DNA from: Opitutaceae bacterium
GTDB taxonomy: Bacteria; Verrucomicrobiota; Verrucomicrobiia; Opitutales; Opitutaceae
Length of the DNA stretch: 64,000 nucleotides
Direction: 5' to 3'
Assembly (NCBI GenBank): GCA_015075305.1
Contig: JABTUS010000005.1
Span: forward strand, 248,001-312,000
A program made the translations under genes and the position numbers. Numbering within the stretch: position 1 is the stretch's first letter; the number at the start of each line of letters is the position of its first letter. Shown here one piece after another: positions 26,474 through 36,130 of the stretch. The notes beneath the pieces were generated by a model. It worked only from the letters and a program-made list of their open reading frames with translations. It had not been told where the DNA came from and did no database searches.

Positions 26474-29400
26474 CTATAGATCGAAAGTCACAGTCAGGAT
26501 AAACTGCCGCGGGTCAATGATGCGATAGGCGTTTGGCGTGCCATCCGGGTATGCGCTAACCGCCTGAAGGCGGCCGTTTTCCTGGATATTGCGCACGTTC
26601 AATTGAAACGTTGTCCCAATCTTGTCCCTGAAGAGGCGTGTCCGGTACGCAACGAAGAGATCCGCGTAGGCTCGCGCCTTGTCATAGATCGGTCGATTTG
26701 GGTCCAGGTCCGTGATGATCTCTGGAAGCTCCTGAACGCCGTAGTACCCAATCGCGCCCTTGTCCTCCCAACGAAGTGCACCTCCAACTGTCATCGCCCT
26801 GAACCACCGATGATCGGTGATCCCAGCGAGTTTGTAGCTCGTGCTCAGGTTGAAGCGATATCTGCGGACTTGAGGCCTGCTCTTCCCTTCGTTCGCAATT
26901 GCGATATTGAGTGGTTGGAGCACCGAGGTCTGCAGGAACTCCTTGTAAGACTGGACTCCATCATAACGTTCGGTAAACCATGGCCTGCCGATTTGAGGAT
27001 CGATTATCGATTCCCAAACAGGCAACCGTTCGTTGATCCAGTTCAGTGTATCCTGTGAAATCCGCAGATCGAGCGCTTCAATCTTGCTGGCATTGAACTT
27101 GGTCGTCCAGAAGCGATTCGGATTGTAGTTGAGCTCGATCTCGAGGCCTTTGGATTGAACATCAGCCACGGCAAAAATATTGTTGTTCTCCTGCGCCGGG
27201 GATTCCTCGCGGGTGAAATAGATCGGATCAAGTTTGCTGATTTCGCTGATGCGCTGCACGATCTGCTCCTCGGTGAGCGTCATGCCCTGCGCCGCCGCTG
27301 CAGCGGTGATCCAGTCACGAGCTTGAAACGTCAGTCCGCCGGACAGATTTGCCGGCGTCGGAAAGTCAATCCGACGTACGCGTTGTGCGAGCGTCCGAGT
27401 GCTGCCATCGCGCGAGTTGTACTGGGTCGTTACAAAACGATTCACCCGAGCGATGAACTTTCCATTGAAGAGCTTGACCGAGAATCCATAGTCCTCTCCT
27501 TCACCCGTGGGGTTTGGAATCTGATTGAGGTGCAGGTCCAGGTAGATCAAATCTGCAGGCTGAAAGCTGTTCGATTTGTTATAGTGAAGGTTGACCCAGG
27601 ACAGCGGCTTGACAACCAAACCGGAGGTTCGCGTTGTCCCTTCATTGTAGTCTTTGTCCGGATTCAACGTGTGCAGGGTATCCCCGACAACTCCGACACC
27701 GTCCGGCCCGAAGGTGTACAGTCGTCCAGCCGGGTTCTGCTGGGAAGTGCGATCCTTTCGCAATCCAAAGGTCGTGACCACCCGATCCTTCAAGAGATGG
27801 CTTTGTATGACGGCACCCTGCGTTGTGATGGTATCCTTGTCCCAGCCATTGGTTCGGCTGAAACTTTTGCCCAACCGGGCCGGTTCCTTGACGAAGACCT
27901 TGCTGACTCCATTGCCCCATGTGAACGGATAGGTGCCATAGACGAGCTTTGACGGCGCAGTTTCGACATTCTGGCCCGTCGCATCACCAACATAGAACCG
28001 CTCATATTGGGTCAGGACAGCCGGAACTGCGGGGAGTGCAGCGGATTCAGTCAAAGCGGATGGCAGTTGGTACCACGCATGTGAATCCACGACTTGGTCC
28101 TGATAGAGGGTCTCCCTCCTTCTTGTCACTTTTTGCTCCCCGTATGCGGAAATCTGGTGCATGCCCAGCCACCTCAGAAGGGACTTCTCCTTGCGCAGGT
28201 CGAGTCGGTAAGCCAGTTGGAGACGCGAAATATCGCGTTCAAAGGGAAGATCCCGATCCCACGCAATGCGGAAGTATCCAAAAAATGGCTGAAGGAAATA
28301 GGGATTCGGACTGCCGTCTATCATCCTCTCATTGACATCGACATAGAGCATGCCCGTGGCTCCGCCGCCGCCGGCCCGGCCCGCGAGCTCAGTGGAAATA
28401 CTTCGGGATTCCTCGCGGTACCAATCAGCCTGCATGGCCAGCAGTTGGCGGGGAGTGTTGAGAAAAGTCTGTTCAAGATTTACACGGCTCGTGTTCGCCA
28501 GTTGGTCGTACGAATTCATCGCCGCCAGGTTGATGGACGTGTAGTCGTAGACATCGCGGCCGCTGACAGTTGGATCGCCAGAAAAAAGCGGCTGGGTTTG
28601 GCGAATCGGATCCGGCACCGAATTGACCAGGACAACATTCTGGTTGCCGGTATTGGGATTTGTGGTGCTGGTCGTGCGGCTGGGCGACCAGAAGCCAACC
28701 GTTCCATCGGGATTGATGAAAAGCGTGGACATGGTCCTGAATTGGCCATTCGAAAAATAGGAGGGCAATGATGTTGCGGTCCAATTGCCTGGCACCGGGA
28801 CCCCATTGATCTTGGCGGTGGATGTCACGGGATCCCACGTTGGGGAACCGGCGTTCCTCCAGCCGCTGACGCCATCGCGAGGCATCACATTGTTCACCCG
28901 TGTTCCCTTCATCTTGTAGTAGGAATGCGACGCGGTGATTGTCGTATACTTGAAAGGCTGGAATCGCAGCATGGCATTCAGCCGGGTCGTATCAATCCCC
29001 GAAGGTTTGCGCTTGAATGCGTCATGCTGATCGACCGCACTGACGCGGATCGCAAGGACCTTGGGTTTGAGAACGCGATTGATGTCGATGCTTGACCGAT
29101 ATCCGCCGTAACTGTCCGCACGAAAGCTGATCGTCGTGCGGTTGCGCTGCACATTGGCCGACGCTGGCAGCATGTTGACCGCACCCGCAGTGTTCCCAAT
29201 GCCGAATACGGAAGAGTTCGGTCCACGACTGATTTCCACCGCATCGACATTGATGGGGTCTATCGGAACCCGTCCGCTTGTCTCGAAATTGCCAAATGAA
29301 ATATTGGCGGGCCCCATGCCTCTCACCCGATTGGCTCCGTTGGGGTTCAGGGATGAACTGTCTTCAGGACTGCCATTTCGGTCGATAGAGAACTCCGTGT

Positions 29401-30031
29401 AGGTTCCCATGCCCTCACTGCTCGCTTCATAGAGAAAGATGTCGTTGATATCGAGCATGGCGAAGTCCGACATTTGCTCCTTGGTCACCACCGTGATCGA
29501 TGAACCCAGGTCCTCAATGCTGCTGTTTAATCGGGTGCCTGACATGGTATTCGAAGCGTAGTAGCCTCGATTGTCCTCTTTGACTTCGAAGGGTGAAAGT
29601 GTGATAAAATCGTCCTTCTGATCCGTGTCAGCCTGCGCAGGATCAGCGAGTGGGATCGCTTGCGGGCGGTCGCTTTCGGTCTGCGCCGCCCTTGGAGGGT
29701 TTGGGCGTGCGGACTCCCCTTGGACAGTCAAAGCACCGGTTTCACGGTCCTGTGCCGCAACGAATCGGGTCCCCGCCAGCATCGAATCGAGCGCGGTGCG
29801 AGGCATGTACCTGCCCCGCAATCCGGACGTTCGGACACCACTCAGTTTCTGCGAATCATAAATCAACTGGACACCGGACTGCTTGACAAACTCCCGCAAC
29901 GTGGACTCAGCGTCGCCAGCGGGAATGTCGAAGAACCTGGCTGCCGCATCCGCTGCAAAAACAAATGGCGATCCAGCAAGCCCGACAAGCAAGGCGAATG
30001 AGCAGGCAATTGACAATAGTCTCATCTTCAT
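26474..30031 (-). CDS. TonB-dependent receptor with N-terminal STN signalling domain
   Basis: This 1,185-residue outer membrane receptor has a signal peptide (residues 1-27), then a secretin/TonB short N-terminal domain at about 30-100 (FDIPAGDAESTLREFVKQSG ... VQLIYDSQ), a plug domain at about 165-310 and a barrel ending in LTVTFDL. The STN domain lets receptors signal to a FecR-type protein in the periplasm. The gene follows fecR and the sigma gene in the same direction, which matches the classic surface-signalling trio. The esterase and pectate lyase genes follow. Ligand probably a pectin-derived glycan, by context. Confidence 0.92.
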   Translation of the reverse strand: MKMRLLSIACSFALLVGLAGSPFVFAADAAARFFDIPAGDAESTLREFVKQSGVQLIYDSQKLSGVRTSGLRGRYMPRTALDSMLAGTRFVAAQDRETGALTVQGESARPNPPRAAQTESDRPQAIPLADPAQADTDQKDDFITLSPFEVKEDNRGYYASNTMSGTRLNSSIEDLGSSITVVTKEQMSDFAMLDINDIFLYEASSEGMGTYTEFSIDRNGSPEDSSSLNPNGANRVRGMGPANISFGNFETSGRVPIDPINVDAVEISRGPNSSVFGIGNTAGAVNMLPASANVQRNRTTISFRADSYGGYRSSIDINRVLKPKVLAIRVSAVDQHDAFKRKPSGIDTTRLNAMLRFQPFKYTTITASHSYYKMKGTRVNNVMPRDGVSGWRNAGSPTWDPVTSTAKINGVPVPGNWTATSLPSYFSNGQFRTMSTLFINPDGTVGFWSPSRTTSTTNPNTGNQNVVLVNSVPDPIRQTQPLFSGDPTVSGRDVYDYTSINLAAMNSYDQLANTSRVNLEQTFLNTPRQLLAMQADWYREESRSISTELAGRAGGGGATGMLYVDVNERMIDGSPNPYFLQPFFGYFRIAWDRDLPFERDISRLQLAYRLDLRKEKSLLRWLGMHQISAYGEQKVTRRRETLYQDQVVDSHAWYQLPSALTESAALPAVPAVLTQYERFYVGDATGQNVETAPSKLVYGTYPFTWGNGVSKVFVKEPARLGKSFSRTNGWDKDTITTQGAVIQSHLLKDRVVTTFGLRKDRTSQQNPAGRLYTFGPDGVGVVGDTLHTLNPDKDYNEGTTRTSGLVVKPLSWVNLHYNKSNSFQPADLIYLDLHLNQIPNPTGEGEDYGFSVKLFNGKFIARVNRFVTTQYNSRDGSTRTLAQRVRRIDFPTPANLSGGLTFQARDWITAAAAAQGMTLTEEQIVQRISEISKLDPIYFTREESPAQENNNIFAVADVQSKGLEIELNYNPNRFWTTKFNASKIEALDLRISQDTLNWINERLPVWESIIDPQIGRPWFTERYDGVQSYKEFLQTSVLQPLNIAIANEGKSRPQVRRYRFNLSTSYKLAGITDHRWFRAMTVGGALRWEDKGAIGYYGVQELPEIITDLDPNRPIYDKARAYADLFVAYRTRLFRDKIGTTFQLNVRNIQENGRLQAVSAYPDGTPNAYRIIDPRQFILTVTFDL

Positions 30032-30214
30032 ATGGTTAGGTGTTAGGTGGACAGATTTCCGGGCGAGAATGCCGGAAAACTCCGTGCAAAAGCGGTGTCC
30101 AGACGCCGGACGCGAGTATTTCCGTGCCAAGAAATCCACGGAACCCACTCTTTTTCTTCAGTGTGAGAGACGATTTTCTGCGGGGACCAGCCCCTGCCCT
30201 GCCAGTCGAGCAGT

Positions 30215-31285
30215 CTATCGCGCCGCGTGCAGGACTATCTCGTTTTCACTGCGATGTTCAGCACCAATCTCAAAGCCAGCCTCGAGAAGCCGTACAAAGG
30301 CGTCCACACTGTCAGCGCGAAATGTTCCGCTCACCCAACGTTTGCCCAAGTCCTCCTCGCCGAGCACAAGCTGGCAGCGGTTGAGTCGATTGAACGCAGC
30401 CACGACCTGGGCCAAGGGCGTCCGTTGAAACCGCAATCGTGTGCCCTGCCATTCTTGTGCCCGATGCAGATCTTCCGGTGTGGCTGCAATCGGGACGACC
30501 GGATGTGCTGCGTTTGTGGCAACTACAACACGATGTCCGGCGATCAATAGAGGCGGATCGGAGGGCTCACCGGAGTTTGCTGTTGGTGCCCGCGCCAGGA
30601 GTGACTGGTTGTTCCTTGAATTGTTGAGCTGCACCTTGCCCTCGGTGACGAGCACCTCGACTTCATCGGACGCAACCCGCATGTTGAACGCCGTGCCAAC
30701 GGCGCGCACGTTGATGTTCTCCACCTGCACAACGAACGGACGAGTCGGGTCCTTGGCCACTTGGAAAAACGCCTCGCCAGATAGCAGACGCACCCGGCGT
30801 TCCTCTCCCGAGAAAGCGGGCTGCACGATGCTGTTGCCCTTGAGCTCGATCACCGTGCCGTCGGGAAGCGTCATGCGTTCAGCGACGCTCGGCACTATCT
30901 GATAGGTATTATGCTCAATTTGAGCCAGCGAGGATTTGACCCCTTTCTCCGAAAGCATCGTCCAGGCCAGCGCCATCGATGCTGCTGCTCCGACAGCCCA
31001 TGTAGATCGCCGAATCATGCGCTTCCTTCGAACTCTGCCGGCGTCCATCGCCCGCGCCGCCATGCGAATTTCCGGCAACTCGCCAACGGCATCAAGCCCC
31101 CGCCAGGCGGAGGTCAACCGTGCGAGCTCCCTCTCGTGCCGCACGTCAGCAGACCTCCATGCGGAAAGTCGATCCGCCTCATCCGCCGAAAGACCTCGAT
31201 CACTGCGGGCAATCCAATCGGAAGCCTCTCCTTCGATCGAAGAGCCCTGAATCTCCTCCGGATTCTCTCGTCGAAAATCATTCAT
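30215..31285 (-). CDS. FecR-type anti-sigma regulator
   Basis: This 356-residue protein has an N-terminal cytoplasmic helical part with the DUF4880-like pattern (ASDWIARSDRGLSADEADRLSAW, residues 19-41), one membrane segment at about 95-112, and a periplasmic FecR domain (about 130-225: MTLPDGTVIELKGNS, then VRLLSGEAFFQVAKDP). A short STN-like or DUF4974 region closes it (RFQRTPLAQVVAAFNR...). It transmits the signal from the STN receptor to the ECF sigma factor. Its ATG lies 8 bases inside the sigma gene. Confidence 0.9.
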   Translation of the reverse strand: MNDFRRENPEEIQGSSIEGEASDWIARSDRGLSADEADRLSAWRSADVRHERELARLTSAWRGLDAVGELPEIRMAARAMDAGRVRRKRMIRRSTWAVGAAASMALAWTMLSEKGVKSSLAQIEHNTYQIVPSVAERMTLPDGTVIELKGNSIVQPAFSGEERRVRLLSGEAFFQVAKDPTRPFVVQVENINVRAVGTAFNMRVASDEVEVLVTEGKVQLNNSRNNQSLLARAPTANSGEPSDPPLLIAGHRVVVATNAAHPVVPIAATPEDLHRAQEWQGTRLRFQRTPLAQVVAAFNRLNRCQLVLGEEDLGKRWVSGTFRADSVDAFVRLLEAGFEIGAEHRSENEIVLHAAR

Positions 31286-31817
31286 GATTGCATCGTTCCG
31301 GCATCCGCCTGCGAAGTTGATTCGCACACCGGCGCACGCCCCGGGAGACAAGCGACTCGACCGTGTTCTCCGAAATCCCCAGACGGGCGGCTATGTCTTT
31401 CTGCGAAAATCCATGTATCTTCCTAAGAAACAACACCTCACGGCAACGCGCCGGAAGCGCCTGCATCGCCTCGGCAAGGAACATCTGTTCCTGTCGGAAC
31501 TCTACTACTTCCGCGACCCCCGGGCATTCAGCCGCAGGCAATGAGTCCAGCCCCGCGTCGGAAATCTCGCGGTTCGCAAGCTTCCGTCGCACACTGTCAC
31601 GGACTAGGTTTCTGGCGATTGAAAAGAACAATGCCCGAACGCATCGAATCGGCCCGCTCGCCCTGGCGCGGAAAAGCCGCAGGTAGGAGTCCTGAAGCAT
31701 GTCGTCCACATCGCATGGAGATGGAGCGGCGGCGCGCAGGAAAGAGCGGACCGAACGCTCGTGGGGCTGCACTTCTTCAAAGTACCAACGAGCGTCGTCT
31801 GGAGTTTGAAGGGGCAT
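31278..31817 (-). CDS. ECF-type RNA polymerase sigma factor
   Basis: The 179-residue protein has sigma region 2 (about residues 22-85: DVDDMLQDSYLRLFRAR) and region 4 (about 115-170: LPARCREVLFLRKIHGFSQKDIAARLGISENTVES). It lacks regions 1.1 and 3, as ECF factors do. It leads the sigma, fecR, receptor, esterase and lyase series and probably drives that block when the receptor binds ligand. Confidence 0.93.
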   Translation of the reverse strand: MPLQTPDDARWYFEEVQPHERSVRSFLRAAAPSPCDVDDMLQDSYLRLFRARASGPIRCVRALFFSIARNLVRDSVRRKLANREISDAGLDSLPAAECPGVAEVVEFRQEQMFLAEAMQALPARCREVLFLRKIHGFSQKDIAARLGISENTVESLVSRGVRRCANQLRRRMPERCNHE

Positions 31818-32158
31818 TGAGCAACTAGGATGGTTCGGGATAGGCGGCCGACAGGCGTTTACTCACGATAGTCACCGATGATTGCAAGCTCCCATTTGAA
31901 CGTTGAATCAGTGGATGCGCATCGCTTCGTCTACAAATCCCATGGGCTTTCTCAATCGTGGCTTCGGTGTCAAAGAGTGGGAGGCTAAAAATTTCCGAAG
32001 TAATCATCATGATCTGCAGGCAACTTCGCCCAGCCTGTCTGGCACCACGGCTCGCCAGGTCCAATCGAACTGGCGCTGCTGACGGACGATAACTTGAAAA
32101 AACAGGCGTTTGGGCTGCAAGGTTCCGGACCCCGCATTGCTCACGCCCCTACGCGTGC
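31818..32158. other. Gene-free stretch upstream of the ECF sigma gene
   Basis: 341 bases without a convincing gene. It must hold the promoter of the sigma gene on the minus strand and the end of prmC. A 79-residue minus-strand open frame (31825-32064) has no recognisable features and is not called. Confidence 0.5.
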
Positions 32159-33010
32159 CTACCTTCGGCTTAGAAACACAAACCGGTCACGATCGCTCAG
32201 GTCCTTCACAGACTCGAATACGCCAAAACCCGCGTTGTCCGCCAGTTTCCTGAGTTCGGCGTGCTGCGCGATTCCGGTTTCCAGCGCCAGGCATCCACCC
32301 TCAGGCAGATGATTCGCCGCTGTTCGCAGGATGACGCGAATGTCGTCGAGCCCGTCTGCGCCTGCAACGAGTGCGCCATGCGGCTCAAATTCTCTAACCT
32401 CGGGACGCGTTTCGTTCAGCTCGTGCTCCGCCAGGTAGGGAGGGTTGGCTGCGATCAGCGCAAACTTTCGTTCGGCATCAACGCCTGAAAACCAGTCGGA
32501 CTTGAGAAACTGGACGCGATCGCCCAATCCCGTGGTCGCGGCGTTTTCACCCGCCAGTGCAAGCGCTTCCTCGCTCTTGTCCACGGCGGTGACCCGGGCA
32601 TCGGGAAACGCCTTGGCAAGTGCGAGCGCCAGGGCCCCCGTTCCGGTTCCGAGATCGAGAATTTCAGCAGGCGGCGTTTCGCGGAGGCGCTCCACGAGCA
32701 GCTCAACCAGGTATTCGGTCTCGGGACGCGGAATCAGCGCGCGTCGATCGCATTTGAGCACGAGACCTGCAAACACCGTCTCACCGAGTATGTACTGCAG
32801 CGGTTCGTGCGCGGCGCGACGTCGCAGCAGCGGCCGGATCTTTTCCAGCTCCGACTCCAGCAGCATGCGCTCGAACTGCACATAGAGCTGCATGCGCTTC
32901 AGACCCAGCGCATGCCCGACAAGCCATTCAGCGTTGAAGCGCGGATTCTCGATTCCCTTGCCTGCAAGAAAGTCGGTCGACTTCCTGATGATATCGAGCA
33001 GGGATGTCAT
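32159..33010 (-). CDS. prmC: Release factor glutamine methyltransferase
   Basis: The 283-residue protein methylates the glutamine of the GGQ motif in release factors. It shows the helical N-terminal domain (about residues 1-85), the S-adenosylmethionine motif ILDLGTGTGALALALA near 115 and the NPPY catalytic motif (AANPPYLAE near 188). It lies 28 bases after prfA in the same direction, a very common pairing. Confidence 0.95.
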   Translation of the reverse strand: MTSLLDIIRKSTDFLAGKGIENPRFNAEWLVGHALGLKRMQLYVQFERMLLESELEKIRPLLRRRAAHEPLQYILGETVFAGLVLKCDRRALIPRPETEYLVELLVERLRETPPAEILDLGTGTGALALALAKAFPDARVTAVDKSEEALALAGENAATTGLGDRVQFLKSDWFSGVDAERKFALIAANPPYLAEHELNETRPEVREFEPHGALVAGADGLDDIRVILRTAANHLPEGGCLALETGIAQHAELRKLADNAGFGVFESVKDLSDRDRFVFLSRR

Positions 33011-33038
33011 GCGTTGCAGGAACCTCGCAAATCGTCAC

Positions 33039-34160
33039 TCACTCATCTTCGCGGTCAGAGCCGCGCTTGAGGACAAAGGACTGGCCGGTTAGCGCGGCGA
33101 ATTTCTCCTCGAAATCCACCTTCTGCAGCGCGGCTATGATCTCTGCGATGTCGCCCTCCATCACCTGGGGCAGGTTGTACAGCGTCAGGCCGATGCGGTG
33201 ATCGGTCATGCGATTCTGCGGAAAATTGTAGGTTCGGATGCGCTCGCTGCGGTCTCCGGTGCCTATCTGACTCTTGCGCTGGGCGGCGTATTTGGCGCGC
33301 TCCTCGTCCTCCTTCATCTTGAGCAGACGGGACCGCAGCACGGCCATGGCGCTGGCCTTGTTCTTCTGCTGTGAGCGTCCATCGGCACAAAATACGATCA
33401 TGCCGGTGGGCTTGTGAATGATTCTGACCGCGGAGTCGGTCGTATTGACCCCCTGCCCGCCGGGCCCGCTGGCCCGCTGCACCGTGATCTCCAGATCCTG
33501 GGGATCGATGTGCAGGTCGACATCCTCCGCCTCGGGCAGGACAGCCACGGTGACAGTCGAAGTATGGATGCGCCCGTTCGCCTCCGTTGCGGGAATCCGC
33601 TGCACACGATGCACGCCGCTCTCAAACTTGAGCTGCTTGTAGACGTCACTTCCGGTGATGAGAAAGCTGACCTCGCGAAACCCACCGCGCTCGCTGACGC
33701 TGCTGCTCATCGGCTCAATCTTCCATCCGGAATTGTCGGCGAACTTCTGGTACATGCGGCAGAGTTCGGCGGCGAACAAGGCAGCCTCCTCGCCCCCCGT
33801 GCCGGCACGGATCTCCATCACGGTGTTGCGGGAATCCGTGGGCTCCGGAGGAATCATCGCCACCACAATTCTTTGGCGCAGCTGCTCGCGACGGGCCTGG
33901 AGTTCGGGGAGTTCCGCGGCGGCGAGTTCCCTGAGTTCAGAGTCACCTGCGGGATCGCGCAGCAGCGCCTCAGCCTCAGCAATCTCCACCTCTGTCCTTT
34001 CCATCGTCCGGTGATCGGCCACAAGCTGCCCCAGCTTCTGCTGCTCCCGGCTCACCTCGGTGGCGCGCCGGGCGTTGGCGTAGAACGACGGCGCGGCCAT
34101 CTGGGCGTCGAGTTCTTCCAGACGCCGCTGAAATGGAATGATCGAAGGTAGCTGATCCAT
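33039..34160 (-). CDS. prfA: Peptide chain release factor 1
   Basis: The 373-residue factor reads UAA and UAG. It has the PAT codon-recognition tripeptide (RIPATEANGRIHTS, about 195) and the GGQ motif (SGPGGQGVNTTDSA, about 240). No frameshift is present, as expected for RF1 rather than RF2. It leads the prfA-prmC pair. Confidence 0.96.
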   Translation of the reverse strand: MDQLPSIIPFQRRLEELDAQMAAPSFYANARRATEVSREQQKLGQLVADHRTMERTEVEIAEAEALLRDPAGDSELRELAAAELPELQARREQLRQRIVVAMIPPEPTDSRNTVMEIRAGTGGEEAALFAAELCRMYQKFADNSGWKIEPMSSSVSERGGFREVSFLITGSDVYKQLKFESGVHRVQRIPATEANGRIHTSTVTVAVLPEAEDVDLHIDPQDLEITVQRASGPGGQGVNTTDSAVRIIHKPTGMIVFCADGRSQQKNKASAMAVLRSRLLKMKEDEERAKYAAQRKSQIGTGDRSERIRTYNFPQNRMTDHRIGLTLYNLPQVMEGDIAEIIAALQKVDFEEKFAALTGQSFVLKRGSDREDE

Positions 34161-34283
34161 GCTTTTGAGTGATAGGACCCTTCAGGGCCCGGTTATTTGC
34201 GAATTGCGTGGCAGACCTTCCGCGGATTTGTTCGCGGTTCGGCCCCGAAAGGCACCTCTCCCGCCTAACGGTGTTGATCAACG

Positions 34284-35309
34284 ATGGCCACGACGCTTTT
34301 CACTCAAAACACCATCGCCTGCATCTGGGATTTCGACAAGACCTTAATCCCGGAATACATGCAGTCGCCCCTTTTCCGGCGTTTCGGCATTGATGAACCC
34401 ACGTTCTGGAACGAGACCAACAGCCTCGTCGATCACTATCGCCGCCGAGGCTACCAACTCTCCGGCGAGATTGCTTACCTGAACCACCTGCTGACCTACG
34501 TGCTTGCGGGGAAGATGCCCAAATTGAGCAACCGCCTGCTTCGTGAATGCGGAAAGGAAATCAAATTTTATCCCGGCCTGCCGCAGTTTTTCGAGCGCTC
34601 AAAGGGCTTTGTGCGGGAGCGCGATCTCCACACCAAACATGAGATTCAGCTTGAACACTACATCGTCAGCACCGGTCTGGCGGAAATGGTGCGAGGCAGC
34701 GCGATCGCCGGATGCGTCGATGGAATCTGGGGATGCGAATTCATCGAGAACCCCCTGCAGCCCGGATTCCTCAGGCAGAAGGAACTGGCCATCGATGCGG
34801 ATGCCGTGATCGCGCAGATCGGCATGGTGATCGACAACACCACCAAGACGCGCGCGCTGTTCGAAATCAACAAGGGCACCAACAAGAACCCCGCGATCGA
34901 CGTCAACGCAAACATCGCCCCGGAGGATCGGCGCATCCCGTTTCAGAACATGATCTACATCGCCGACGGCCCGAGCGATGTCCCCAGTTTTTCAGTCGTC
35001 AAGAAAGGCGGCGGCAAGGCCTATGCCGTCTACAATCCCGACCGCCCCGAGGAGTTTGCCCAGAACGACCGCCTCCGTCAGGTTGGACGCATCGACCACT
35101 ACGGGCCCGCCGACTATGCCGATGGAAGCAGCACCTGCCAATGGCTGCGACTGCAGATTCATGCGATCTGTGATCGCATCGTGGCTGATCGCGAAAGTGC
35201 TGTGGCAACCCGGGTATCCCGGCCGCCGCGGCACCTCAATCACTCGCTTGAGGAAGAAGCAGTGAGGAAGCAATCCAAGGCCCCGAAGCAGCAGTCCTTT
35301 CTGGAGTAG
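34284..35309 (+). CDS. HAD-superfamily phosphatase
   Basis: The 341-residue protein has the first HAD motif at residue 16 (WDFDKTLIP), a later lysine-bearing region and the fourth motif in IYIADGPSDVPSF near 230, where paired acids bind magnesium. The C-terminal 30 residues are lysine- and glutamine-rich and probably disordered. It is divergent from prfA with 123 bases between. The substrate is unknown; members of this type act on phosphate monoesters. Confidence 0.8.
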   Translation: MATTLFTQNTIACIWDFDKTLIPEYMQSPLFRRFGIDEPTFWNETNSLVDHYRRRGYQLSGEIAYLNHLLTYVLAGKMPKLSNRLLRECGKEIKFYPGLPQFFERSKGFVRERDLHTKHEIQLEHYIVSTGLAEMVRGSAIAGCVDGIWGCEFIENPLQPGFLRQKELAIDADAVIAQIGMVIDNTTKTRALFEINKGTNKNPAIDVNANIAPEDRRIPFQNMIYIADGPSDVPSFSVVKKGGGKAYAVYNPDRPEEFAQNDRLRQVGRIDHYGPADYADGSSTCQWLRLQIHAICDRIVADRESAVATRVSRPPRHLNHSLEEEAVRKQSKAPKQQSFLE

Positions 35310-35357
35310 ATGGCGTTGCGCCGGGCCGGCGCCGTCCCATCCCACGGACCCACGCGG

Positions 35358-35876
35358 CTACTGCCCTTCGTTCCTGGCGGTCCGCTGCTTGAGCGACTCG
35401 ACGATGTTGGTCACGCGCTTCGCGTACTGATGCGTTGCCGCCGGGATGCGCCCATTCAGGGTGGCCGACAGCCCGGCATTCCAAGCCAGGGCTATTCGAT
35501 AGGGTGTGACGGCCAGACCGGCCCGTTCAAACCCCCGTTTCAGCCACTCATAGTGCTTGATCGCAACGGCATCCGAGTGGGTCCGTTCACGGGCATATTC
35601 GAATGGCAAAGTGGTGTAGTTGTACCAAGTGGACCTGCGAAACTGATAGGCGCCCAACTCGCCGAAGGGTCCAGGTGCCGGGCTGTTATTCGGATTCTCC
35701 ACCCAATGGATCGCCTCCAAGATTTCCCATCGGTCCGAGCCGTGGAGTTCGCATGCCAGGGACAAGCCCCAGCACACCGCTACTGCGCCCGCCCAGCGGG
35801 CCAAACCCGTCTTTTGAGTCGATCGTCCGGTCGCTACGCGGATCTTTTGAATGGATTTACTGACAACTGCGTTCAT
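35358..35876 (-). CDS. Secreted lysozyme-like protein
   Basis: The 172-residue protein has a hydrophobic N-terminal signal (about residues 26-44) and then a lysozyme-like pattern: a glutamate in LEAIHWVENPNNS (about 57), GELGAYQFRRSTWYNYT (about 70) and IALAWNAGLSATLNG (about 128). That order, E then GAYQ then AWNAG, is seen in small lytic transglycosylase-like enzymes. It could trim peptidoglycan. Function inferred from pattern only. Confidence 0.6.
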   Translation of the reverse strand: MNAVVSKSIQKIRVATGRSTQKTGLARWAGAVAVCWGLSLACELHGSDRWEILEAIHWVENPNNSPAPGPFGELGAYQFRRSTWYNYTTLPFEYARERTHSDAVAIKHYEWLKRGFERAGLAVTPYRIALAWNAGLSATLNGRIPAATHQYAKRVTNIVESLKQRTARNEGQ

Positions 35877-36130
35877 CGATCCGCTTTGCAGCGGACGGAT
35901 ATTGACGCCATTTTTCCCCCAAGGTTCGAGCCAAACTACCGGTGATGTTACAACTACTTGCGTTTCAAGGCAAAGGGATTGTTTTATTTAGGGGTTCCAC
36001 CCTAGAAAACCGTCAAATTTGATCAATGCAGCAGCCACGATCGAAGCATCTCGGTCCTGCACTCCGCCAAAAACTACTCAAAATTAAAAGGCTTTCCCGC
36101 CGTTTGTCGCGCACGAAATTTGTGGTTCGA

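Noticed and set aside
31825-32064. 79-residue minus-strand open frame upstream of the sigma gene
   Set aside because: No recognisable features; the gap is more likely regulatory.
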